From positions 1 through 11,640 of the forward strand of contig JADFNA010000018.1 of assembly GCA_022563625.1 (NCBI GenBank): 11,640 nt of DNA. The letters run 5' to 3'. This stretch comes from Candidatus Zixiibacteriota bacterium (GTDB taxonomy: Bacteria > Zixibacteria > MSB-5A5 > GN15 > JACZUZ01). Below, piece after piece: positions 1-5,976 of the stretch (its first letter is position 1; the number at the start of each line of letters is the position of its first letter). A model generated the notes under the pieces. The model had not been told where the DNA came from and ran no database searches. It saw only the letters and a list, made by a program, of their open reading frames with translations. Position numbers and translations under genes: made by a program.

Positions 1-28
1 CAGGTTCGGCTCCGCGTTCCAAAAACGG

Positions 29-232
29 TCATTTGTTGAGATAGGCGCGCCAAGGATTCCAATAGTACTTCTCCCAACCCTGGCTGACCCCAGCGAAGTC
101 CTCATCAGGGATGTTAACATGCACAAGCTCAATTCGCGCCGCGTCTTCCTCCGGCCAGAATGAAAGGGTCAGAACTGAGTCCATGGCTTCGGCGGGCCAA
201 TTGGCAGATCGCCAAGTTTGGACCCCTCTTCG
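29..232 (-). pseudogene. 3' fragment of an AHSA1/SRPBCC-domain protein gene
   Basis: Read on the minus strand, this frame ends at a TGA (29-31) and encodes about 65 residues that look like the C-terminal half of an Activator of Hsp90 ATPase homologue 1-like (SRPBCC/START fold) protein. Visible family features are VQTWRSANWP near the left break, a beta strand LTLSF, then ELVHVNIPDEDF followed by the C-terminal helix QGWEKYYWNPWRAYL. In the family, this last helix closes over a hydrophobic ligand cavity. Family members are usually about 140-160 residues, so roughly the first half is absent. The only ATG in the frame (182-184) lies inside the domain. Upstream of about 232 the frame stays open but no longer resembles the family. 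The ligand and role of this protein are unknown. The break coincides with the truncated dinB start on the other strand, so this is best read as a gene remnant or one side of a misjoin. Confidence 0.7.
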
Positions 233-287
233 CGGGACCGGCGGTGGTTGACCACTGCGAGTTGAGCTTGGATTCCAGTCCCGGGGG

Positions 288-1379
288 GTGGTCAGCGCCT
301 GTAGTTATCAGGCCAGAGAGTTTGGGGTCCATTCGGGTATGCCTATCTCTCAAGCAAGGCGGCTCTGCCCCGATGCCGTGTTCGTAAATGGGAGCATGAA
401 ACTCTATGCTTATGTCTCGACCCAACTGATGAAGATATTGTCGGAATTCACCCCTCTGGTTGAGCCAATCTCTGTCGATGAAGCGTTTTTGGATATCACC
501 GGCTCGCTTAGGATTCATCAAAGCGCCAGAGCGCTGGGGGAAAAGTTAAAGCGTGAAGTGAAAAAAAGACTGCAATTGACTTGTTCTGTTGGGATTGCCC
601 CGAATAAAGTTCTGGCAAAAATGGCCACTGAAATGAACAAGCCAGATGGAATGAGCTTCCTTGACAAAGACAGTTTCAGCAAAAAATTTGGTGGGAAACC
701 GGTTTCAATCCTGTGGGGAGTAGGCAAAAAAACCGCAGATTCGATTAACAAATGTGGATATCGGACAATCTCTGACCTTGCAAATGCAGACTTGTCCCGT
801 CTTATCGCTCAATTCGGGAAACTTGGGCCATGGCTCAAATCAATCGCCAGCGGCGAGAGCCGATCGTCAGTCCACGCTCTCGATGACCTCCCTGAAGAAA
901 AATCAATCTCACATGAGACGACCTTCCCCGTCAATTCTCTTGACCGGCAATATCTTCAGAGGGCGATTTTGTCTTTGAGCTCGCGTGTGGCTCGCAGGCT
1001 GAGAAAATCGAATTTTCTCGCCAGGACAATCAGTCTCAAAGTGCGTTCAGGGTCATTTGAAACGATCACACGCGACCGCACTTTGAGCGGACCCAGTTCT
1101 GATTATCGAATAATCTATCAGACGGCGAGAGAGCTGCTGCCAGCCGGATACGGGGTGGAGATTCCTGTACGGCTGCTGGGAGTCAAAGCGGCAAATCTGG
1201 TTGACCAGAGTTCAGAAACTCAGCTCAATTTATTTTCAGATTTTCATTCGGGCGAATCCTCAAAGTCTGATCGCGAGCTGTTTTCTGCCATCGATTCTAT
1301 CAAGGACAAATTCGGTGAATCGGCATTGGATCTGGCCGCTCTGGCGCCTGAGCGACAAAATCGTAGAAAAGAAAAGTAG
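288..1379 (+). CDS. dinB: DNA polymerase IV (Y family), 5'-truncated, probably a pseudogene
   Basis: Y-family translesion DNA polymerase, normally acting on damaged templates at the replication fork. Recognisable parts, counted from the GTG at 288, are VVSACSYQAREFGVHSGMP (fingers/palm, residues 1-19), the catalytic SVDEAFLD (62-69, D64 and E65 bind metal), SVGIAPNKVLAKMATE (100-115), a helix-hairpin-helix thumb (LWGVGKKTADSI, 142-153), a little-finger domain (about 205-310) and a beta-clamp binding motif QLNLF (312-316). The normal N-terminus, about 35-40 residues with a motif of the type HIDMDAFF carrying the first catalytic Asp, is missing. The frame has a TGA at 249-251, and the sequence further upstream is antisense to an AHSA1-like gene. 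The start at 288 is only the first available codon and lacks a ribosome binding site. Identity is secure. Activity is doubtful unless the 5' end is an assembly error. Confidence 0.85.
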   Translation: MVSACSYQAREFGVHSGMPISQARRLCPDAVFVNGSMKLYAYVSTQLMKILSEFTPLVEPISVDEAFLDITGSLRIHQSARALGEKLKREVKKRLQLTCSVGIAPNKVLAKMATEMNKPDGMSFLDKDSFSKKFGGKPVSILWGVGKKTADSINKCGYRTISDLANADLSRLIAQFGKLGPWLKSIASGESRSSVHALDDLPEEKSISHETTFPVNSLDRQYLQRAILSLSSRVARRLRKSNFLARTISLKVRSGSFETITRDRTLSGPSSDYRIIYQTARELLPAGYGVEIPVRLLGVKAANLVDQSSETQLNLFSDFHSGESSKSDRELFSAIDSIKDKFGESALDLAALAPERQNRRKEK

Positions 1380-1506
1380 TATTTCACCGTCGTCAACAGA
1401 CAATCCCATTCATATCTGTCTCGCGGCTTGCTTTTATGCTCCTCGGGCGTTATCAATTTTCACGGGTGAGCGGACAAATTGTCACCGAAACGGGGTTGTA
1501 AAGTAT
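1380..1506 (+). promoter_or_regulatory. Intergenic region with weak promoter-like boxes and an imperfect inverted repeat
   Basis: This 127-base gap separates dinB from the aminotransferase gene. A possible promoter is TTGCTT (1428-1433), a 17-base spacer and TATCAA (1451-1456), but the match to sigma70 consensus is modest. An imperfect inverted repeat follows: GGTG (1465-1468) and ACAA (1474-1477) mirror TTGTCACC (1479-1486), with five extra bases in the left arm. It lies where an operator could sit, between promoter and start codon. No terminator with a U-run was seen after dinB. All of this is weak pattern evidence. Confidence 0.22.
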
Positions 1507-2748
1507 ATGAGCGCCGAAATTGTGATGGAAAAGCCAGGCAAGACTTCTCCCAAGGACTGGAGATTCACTCCGCATGTGGCCGAACTTGAGGCCTCAATTA
1601 TCCGCGAAATGCTGAAATTCTCCAGCCTGCCGGGAGTGATTTCTTTTGCCGGAGGATTGCCCGCTCCCGAAATGTTTCCGCTGGAGGAGATGAAAACATC
1701 ATGCGCGAATATCATAGACAGATACGGTTCGGATTCGATGCAATATTCGCTGTCAATGGGAATCACTCCGCTGCGGGAGGCGATTGCCGCACGCGCCAAT
1801 GAAAGGGGCATCAAAAGCGTATGCGCCAATATCCTGGTTACCTCCGGCGCCCAACAGGCGCTGGAAATGGTGACACGCGTGTTTATTGATCCCGGCGACG
1901 TCGTTATCACCGAATACCCCACTTATGTAGGCGCCATTCAGGCCTTTAATTATCATCGCGCCACATACGAATATGTCTCGATGGATTCCGACGGCATGCT
2001 CGTGGATCAGCTTGAAGAGCGGATCGAACGCTGTAATCCAAAACTCATTTATATAGTCTCCACGTATCAGAACCCGAGCGGGATAACGATGGCTCTGCCA
2101 CGGCGCAGAAAGCTGGTGGACATTGCCAGCAGGCATAATATCCCGATCATTGATGATGATCCCTACAGCGAGCTTCGCTTTGAGGGTGATCCGATCACCT
2201 CTCTCAAGGCCCTCGGGGGAGATATTGTAATTTCGTTGGGCACGTTTTCGAAGCTCCTGGCCCCGGGGCTGCGTATCGGTTGGATTAACGGACCGTCTGA
2301 AATCATGCCGCTTTTCGAGCGTGTCAAACAGGTCAGCGACCTGCACGCCAATACTTTCACCCAGTACATGGTTTTGGATTTCCTGGAACGCGGGCTGCTC
2401 GACGGGCATATTGACAATATTCGCGCCGACTATTCGGCCAAACGAGATTTGATGATTAAAGCGATTAAAGAGTATTTCCCGCAATCAGTGAAAATCACCC
2501 ATCCGGCAGGCGGACTTTTTCTCTGGTGTGAATTACCGGAAGGCTGCGACGCCCGAGAACTTCTGGATTATGCGATTGAAGAAAAGGTCACCTATGTCGT
2601 CGGCAAGGCCTTCCATCCGGACGGCAGCGGAGAAAATACGTTCCGCCTGAATTTTTCCAATGCCTCGCATGAAAGTATCGTTGAAGGGATCAAGCGGCTG
2701 GGCAGGGTTTTTGGCGCCCACCTTCCCGGAGGCGAAATGTCTCAGTAA
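1507..2748 (+). CDS. PLP-dependent aminotransferase, class I/II fold (LysN/ARO8-like)
   Basis: Fold-type I, pyridoxal phosphate-dependent transaminase of 413 residues, probably cytosolic. Visible motifs are ISFAGGLPAPEMFP (45-58), typical of the 2-aminoadipate/aromatic aminotransferase group, then QYSLSMGITPLREAI (79-93), VTSGAQQALE (111-120), the cofactor-region YQNPSG (187-192) and IIDDDPYSELRF (214-225). The Schiff-base lysine is K249 in GTFSKLLAPGLRIGW, and the carboxylate-binding arginine is R380 in FRLNFS. There is no N-terminal helix-turn-helix, so it is not a MocR regulator. The substrate cannot be read from sequence: 2-aminoadipate, aromatic and branched-chain amino acids are all possible. 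It ends just before the trp promoter, so an aromatic substrate is attractive but unproven. The ATG at 1507 was chosen because the domain begins shortly after it. An open frame continues upstream into dinB but carries no homology. ATG 1525 is an alternative start, and no strong ribosome binding site separates them. Confidence 0.87.
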   Translation: MSAEIVMEKPGKTSPKDWRFTPHVAELEASIIREMLKFSSLPGVISFAGGLPAPEMFPLEEMKTSCANIIDRYGSDSMQYSLSMGITPLREAIAARANERGIKSVCANILVTSGAQQALEMVTRVFIDPGDVVITEYPTYVGAIQAFNYHRATYEYVSMDSDGMLVDQLEERIERCNPKLIYIVSTYQNPSGITMALPRRRKLVDIASRHNIPIIDDDPYSELRFEGDPITSLKALGGDIVISLGTFSKLLAPGLRIGWINGPSEIMPLFERVKQVSDLHANTFTQYMVLDFLERGLLDGHIDNIRADYSAKRDLMIKAIKEYFPQSVKITHPAGGLFLWCELPEGCDARELLDYAIEEKVTYVVGKAFHPDGSGENTFRLNFSNASHESIVEGIKRLGRVFGAHLPGGEMSQ

Positions 2749-2754
2749 TTCCAC

Positions 2755-2782
2755 TTGCCTTTTTTGAATTACCATGTATACT
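2755..2782 (+). promoter_or_regulatory. Putative sigma70 promoter of the trp operon
   Basis: TTGCCT (2755-2760, -35) and TATACT (2777-2782, -10) are separated by 16 bases, immediately after the aminotransferase stop and before the leader peptide. TATACT matches TATAAT at five of six positions. Transcription from it would begin around 2788-2790, on or next to the leader ATG at 2789, which implies a leaderless or nearly leaderless transcript. Readthrough from the upstream gene, or a promoter inside that gene, cannot be excluded. Confidence 0.5.
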
Positions 2783-2788
2783 GTTGCC

Positions 2789-2881
2789 ATGAAAACGACC
2801 GCGCCCATACGAGATATTACCAGAAGCAGCGTCTCAGTGAGTTCTGTTCGCTCTTATTTTTGGTGGGGGGGAAACACCTGA
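2789..2881 (+). CDS. trpL: trp operon leader peptide (attenuator peptide)
   Basis: A 30-residue open frame ending in TGA (2879-2881), 39 bases before the terminator stem. Near its end it has four consecutive aromatic codons, Tyr-Phe-Trp-Trp (TAT TTT TGG TGG, 2855-2866), followed by Gly-Gly-Asn-Thr. Tandem Trp codons just ahead of a terminator are the signature of trp leader peptides, whose translation senses charged tRNA-Trp. The preceding stretch is rich in Ser and Val and has no known function. The start is uncertain. ATG 2789 lacks a Shine-Dalgarno site, and an in-frame ATG at 2774 would add five residues but lies upstream of the predicted transcription start. The downstream operon encodes all the Trp enzymes, which strongly supports this assignment. 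The Tyr and Phe codons might add some response to other aromatic amino acids, but this is speculation. Confidence 0.85.
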   Translation: MKTTAPIRDITRSSVSVSSVRSYFWWGGNT

Positions 2882-2948
2882 TCAGGCGGTCTATCTATTA
2901 GTTTAGCTGATAATCTTACCAAGCCCGCCCGAACCGGCGGGCTTTTTT
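2862..2948 (+). promoter_or_regulatory. Tryptophan transcription attenuator (alternative RNA structures)
   Basis: Besides the terminator stem, the leader RNA offers competing pairings. GGCGG (2885-2889) can pair with CCGCC (2925-2929), the core of the left arm of the terminator, helped by TATC (2892-2895) with GATA (2909-2912). That would be the antiterminator. A ribosome stalled on the Trp codons at 2861-2866 would leave 2885-2889 free. A ribosome reaching the stop at 2879-2881 would cover it and let the terminator form. GGTG (2862-2865) with CACC (2875-2878) could form a small early pause hairpin. This matches the E. coli trp mechanism in layout. The pairings were found by eye, and no folding energies were computed. 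Confidence 0.72.
2921..2948 (+). terminator. Rho-independent terminator of the trp attenuator
   Basis: A perfect 9-base-pair stem (AAGCCCGCC at 2921-2929 with GGCGGGCTT at 2936-2944) has a 6-base loop and runs into six T residues (2943-2948) and a further T-rich stretch. It lies between the leader peptide and the first structural gene. It is therefore an attenuator rather than the end of the aminotransferase gene, although it could also stop readthrough from that gene. Confidence 0.9.
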
Positions 2949-3034
2949 GTTTTCCAATGATCGGATTGAGAATATACTCAAGTAATTGCGCCACAGCAGA
3001 GTTCGCGCCAAGAGCAAAGCATACGCCAAAAACA

Positions 3035-3874
3035 ATGAAACAAATAAAATTCACAAAATACGACGCGGCTGGTAATACGTTTCTGGTTGTCGAGCCAAAC
3101 TCTACAAGAATTGATCGCAGGTTATTCTGGAACATCTCACAAAGACTATGTGATGCATCGGCAGGTGTGGGCGCAGACGGGCTGTTGACGATACGCCCAT
3201 CGCGCCGGGCGGATTTTGCTCTGGATGTTTTCAATGCCGACGGTTCCTGGGCCGAGCGTTCCGGCAACGGGTTGCGCGCCGCCGTTGCGCATGTTTCCCG
3301 CACACGCCCGAGAAAGACAGACTGGACAATTGCCTGTGGACAGGAACGTGTCGAAGCAAAGATCATTTCACGCTCGGCCAAGGGGATAGTGGTCCGAACA
3401 CAGGTCGGGATTCCAGAGTTTTCTAACCTGACCTATACCGGAGTAGCTTTGAAGTTAAGCCAGTTGCCCAAACTGAAAGGAGCCGGGAAATCTTATCGCT
3501 ATCTGCGCATCTTGATTGGCAACCCGCATGTGGTGATTATTGTCCGACGCATTCCTCAAAACTGGGTCGAGATTGGGAGAGTTATCTCAAGGATGGACAG
3601 ATTTCGCATCGGGGCAAACATTGAATTTGCTTGCTCGAAGGGACCCGCTAAGATTGAAGTTCGCTCGTATGAACGAGGTGTGGGACCGACAGCATCGTCC
3701 GGCACCGGCGCGGCGGCAGCGCTGGTCGCGTTGCGAGTTTTGGGCAGAGTAAACAAACGAGTTGTGGTGGATTTCGGTATGCAAAAACTCAGCGCTGCAT
3801 GGATTGGTCCAGGACAGATGGTTACTGTTACCGGGCCTGTGCAGTTGCGTTTTTCCGGAGTGGCGCCGCTATGA
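3035..3874 (+). CDS. Diaminopimelate epimerase-like protein lacking both catalytic cysteines
   Basis: A 279-residue member of the DapF fold family, close to the usual 270-280 residues. Family marks are KYDAAGNTFLVVEP (residues 8-21, equivalent to the HGxGNDF region), GVGADGLL (44-51), FNADGSWAERSGNGLR (66-81), GNPHVV (162-167), NIEF (195-198) and YERGVGPTASSGTGA (212-226). In true DapF, two cysteines in the CGNG and ACGTG motifs act as an acid/base pair. Here both are serine: S76 (TCC, 3260-3262) and S222 (TCC, 3698-3700). The usual Glu of GET is Pro218. Ordinary meso-diaminopimelate epimerase activity is therefore unlikely, and the real reaction is unknown. It is the first gene after the trp attenuator and overlaps trpE by ATGA, so it should be co-regulated with tryptophan synthesis. 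ATG 3035 was chosen because it fits the family N-terminus. ATG 2957 would add 26 unrelated residues. No clear ribosome binding site is visible. Confidence 0.82.
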   Translation: MKQIKFTKYDAAGNTFLVVEPNSTRIDRRLFWNISQRLCDASAGVGADGLLTIRPSRRADFALDVFNADGSWAERSGNGLRAAVAHVSRTRPRKTDWTIACGQERVEAKIISRSAKGIVVRTQVGIPEFSNLTYTGVALKLSQLPKLKGAGKSYRYLRILIGNPHVVIIVRRIPQNWVEIGRVISRMDRFRIGANIEFACSKGPAKIEVRSYERGVGPTASSGTGAAAALVALRVLGRVNKRVVVDFGMQKLSAAWIGPGQMVTVTGPVQLRFSGVAPL

Positions 3875-5364
3875 TTGCCAGTTTCGCAGAGACCCGCCGT
3901 ATGGCAAAAAGAGGTAATGTCATTCCGCTTTTTACACGTATTCCGGCTGACCTTGACACGCCGGTGTCCACTTTCCTACGGCTGGCGAAATCGAAGCAGA
4001 ATTCGTTCTTGCTGGAGTCAATCGAAGGCGGCGAAAAACTTGCGCGTTATTCATTCATCGGTTTTGATCCGTTCTTGCGTTTGGAAATTCCCGCTCCGAG
4101 GAACGGAATATCTCCGGGAGAAAAGACGGAGATTCGGATTACTGAAGCGGGGAAGACTTCAACTTTTGAAGACATTCCTGTTCGAGCCATCAACAACATT
4201 CTGGCCCGCTTCAAACCGGTCAACATACAGGGGGTCCCCAGATTTTCTGGGGGCGGCGTCGGGTATTTCGCCTATGACACTATCAGATGGTTTGAACGAA
4301 CACCGGACCACAACAGCGACACGATCGGGCTGCCTGATTGTCTGATGGGTTTTTATCAGTCATTTGTCGTGTTTGACCATCTGCGCCAGGAAATTATCTT
4401 GATATCAAATATCTTGACAAATGAAGGCAAAGGCGCTCTCAAGCAGAAATATGATAGCGCTCGAAGTTGGATTGAAGAAACCAAACGAAAACTTGAAGCG
4501 CCATTGAGATTGAACACACAACAGGCGCCGAAAAAGAACAAGCGTTCCGGATTAACCGCTCTGGATCCGCGCCCGGATTACGAAAAGATTGTGCGCAAGG
4601 CAAAAAAGCTTATCAGGGAAGGAGATATTTTCCAGGTTGTTTTATCACGCAGATGGCGCGCGCGGCTGGACATTTCTCCGCTTGATTTGTACCGAAGGCT
4701 GCGGCGTATCAATCCATCACCGTATATGTTCCTGCTCCGCTTTGGCGAACGGGCGGTAATCGGGTCTTCGCCGGAGATGCTGGTGCGGGTTGAAGGTGGT
4801 GTGGTGGAGACCCGGCCGATTGCCGGAACGCGCCCGCGCGGGAAGGACCCGGCCGAGGATGAGCGGCTGACTCGCGAGTTACAGAGAGACCCTAAAGAAC
4901 TGGCCGAACATACCATGCTGCTCGATCTGGGCCGAAACGACATAGGACGTGTGTCCCAAATCGGCAGCGTGCGGGTTGCAAGACAGATGGAGATAGAAAA
5001 ATACTCGCATGTCATACATCTAGTCTCGGCTGTCGAGGGCAGGATCAAAAAGAAATTGAGTGCGCTAGAAGGGATGTTCGGCTGTTTTCCGGCAGGCACA
5101 GTCTCGGGGGCGCCTAAAATACGCGCAATGGAAATAATTGATGAGCTGGAAAAACACCGGCGGGGCGTGTATGCCGGGGCAGTGGCTTATCTGGACTTCT
5201 GGGGCAATCTGGATTCGTGTATAGTCATCCGCACGATTGTCAAGAACGGCCGCAATGTGTATTTGCAGGCCGGGGCGGGGATTGTCGCCGATTCCTCTCC
5301 GCGGCGCGAATCCGAGGAAACTGAACACAAAGTCAGCGTTCTGTTTCAGGCGCTTGTTGACTGA
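3871..5364 (+). CDS. trpE: Anthranilate synthase component I
   Basis: Converts chorismate to anthranilate together with TrpG, the committed step of tryptophan synthesis. The protein has 497 residues, normal for TrpE. The N-terminal domain has LLES (47-50), the element that binds feedback-inhibiting tryptophan. The C-terminal chorismate-binding domain shows IFQVVLSRRW (253-262), GSSPEML (298-304), ETRPIAGTRPRG (313-324), DLGRNDIGRV (352-361), YSHVIHLVS (378-386) and CFPAGTVSGAPK (405-416), which together mark anthranilate rather than aminodeoxychorismate synthase in this operon. ATG 3871 overlaps the preceding stop (ATGA) and has GGAG at 3857-3860 ten bases upstream. ATG 3901 is a possible shorter start. 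A longer in-frame start at 3799 would lie inside the upstream gene and is unlikely. Expression should respond to tryptophan through the leader, and activity through LLES. Confidence 0.96.
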   Translation: MIASFAETRRMAKRGNVIPLFTRIPADLDTPVSTFLRLAKSKQNSFLLESIEGGEKLARYSFIGFDPFLRLEIPAPRNGISPGEKTEIRITEAGKTSTFEDIPVRAINNILARFKPVNIQGVPRFSGGGVGYFAYDTIRWFERTPDHNSDTIGLPDCLMGFYQSFVVFDHLRQEIILISNILTNEGKGALKQKYDSARSWIEETKRKLEAPLRLNTQQAPKKNKRSGLTALDPRPDYEKIVRKAKKLIREGDIFQVVLSRRWRARLDISPLDLYRRLRRINPSPYMFLLRFGERAVIGSSPEMLVRVEGGVVETRPIAGTRPRGKDPAEDERLTRELQRDPKELAEHTMLLDLGRNDIGRVSQIGSVRVARQMEIEKYSHVIHLVSAVEGRIKKKLSALEGMFGCFPAGTVSGAPKIRAMEIIDELEKHRRGVYAGAVAYLDFWGNLDSCIVIRTIVKNGRNVYLQAGAGIVADSSPRRESEETEHKVSVLFQALVD

Positions 5365-5387
5365 GCGCTACATTGGGATATTTAATC

Positions 5388-5954
5388 ATGACATTGATGA
5401 TTGACAATTACGATTCATTCACCTACAACCTCGTGCAATATCTCGGTGAGTTAGGCGCTGACCTGAAAGTTGTGCGCAATGATGAACTGACTGTCGCCGA
5501 AGTAATTGCTCTGGGTCCGGAGCGTATTGTTATCTCTCCCGGGCCGGGCCGGCCGCGGGCGGCGGGGATTTGTCTGGAGCTAATTCAGCAGACGGCCGGA
5601 ACGCTGCCGCTCCTCGGCGTCTGTCTCGGGCATCAGGCGATTGGCGAGGCGTTTGGCGCGACAATTGACTATGCGCCGGAACTCATGCACGGCAAGGTCT
5701 CCGAAGTGAGTCATACTGATTCTACATTGTTCGTCGGAGTTCCAAATCCGTTTACAGCAACACGCTACCATTCATTGGTTATTGACCCGGCCAGCGCTCC
5801 TGGAAATTTCACTGTCACCGCGACGGCGGCGGATGGTGTCATTATGGCTCTCGAAGATGATAAGCGGCGCCTGTACGGCGTGCAATTTCATCCTGAATCA
5901 ATCATGACGCCCGATGGCAAACGCATCCTTCAAAACTTCCTGGGAGTAACGTAA
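5388..5954 (+). CDS. trpG: Anthranilate synthase component II (glutamine amidotransferase)
   Basis: Class I glutamine amidotransferase of 188 residues that supplies ammonia to TrpE. The catalytic triad is visible: Cys79 in LLGVCLGHQAIGEAFG (75-90), and His168 and Glu170 in GVQFHPESIMT (164-174). The oxyanion region reads ISPGPGRP (49-56), and the N-terminus MIDNYDSFTYNLVQY is typical. The same family can serve aminodeoxychorismate synthase (PabA), and in some bacteria one subunit serves both, but the position between trpE and trpD makes TrpG the primary call. ATG 5388 begins 23 bases after trpE and was preferred over the TTG at 5373 because family members start right before the IDNYDSF motif. 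A GGGA at 5375-5378 is a weak ribosome binding site. A 10-base direct repeat spans the stop codon and the gap to trpD. Confidence 0.95.
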   Translation: MTLMIDNYDSFTYNLVQYLGELGADLKVVRNDELTVAEVIALGPERIVISPGPGRPRAAGICLELIQQTAGTLPLLGVCLGHQAIGEAFGATIDYAPELMHGKVSEVSHTDSTLFVGVPNPFTATRYHSLVIDPASAPGNFTVTATAADGVIMALEDDKRRLYGVQFHPESIMTPDGKRILQNFLGVT

Positions 5955-5966
5955 GAAGTAACGTAA
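5945..5966 (+). repeat. Short tandem repeat at the trpG end
   Basis: AGTAACGTAA occurs at 5945-5954 and again at 5957-5966, a 12-base period spanning the trpG stop codon. The second copy supplies another TAA just before the trpD ribosome binding site. It looks like a small tandem duplication with no evident function. Confidence 0.6.
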
Positions 5967-5976
5967 CAGGGGAACA

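Noticed and set aside
160..290. Possible dinB N-terminus recoverable by frameshifts (for example a frame giving SMASAGQLADRQ, then one giving GPAVVDH)
   Set aside because: The stretch below about 232 reads far better on the minus strand as an AHSA1-like C-terminus, and no HIDMDAFF-type motif appears in any plus frame.
1753..2484. A long open frame on the minus strand inside the aminotransferase gene
   Set aside because: It is the antisense shadow of a well-conserved PLP enzyme, with no family resemblance of its own.
2749..2948. T-box riboswitch or TRAP-binding leader as an alternative to ribosome-mediated attenuation
   Set aside because: No T-box bulge sequence and no series of spaced GAG/UAG triplets was seen, whereas a leader peptide with tandem Trp codons is present.
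2957..3034. Upstream ATG that would extend the DapF-like protein by 26 residues
   Set aside because: The extension has no similarity to the family N-terminus, no ribosome binding site is present, and it begins right behind the terminator U-run.
3799..3870. Longer trpE start inside the DapF-like gene
   Set aside because: It would overlap the upstream gene by 76 bases and adds no conserved residues. The ATG at 3871 has GGAG upstream and a typical ATGA overlap.
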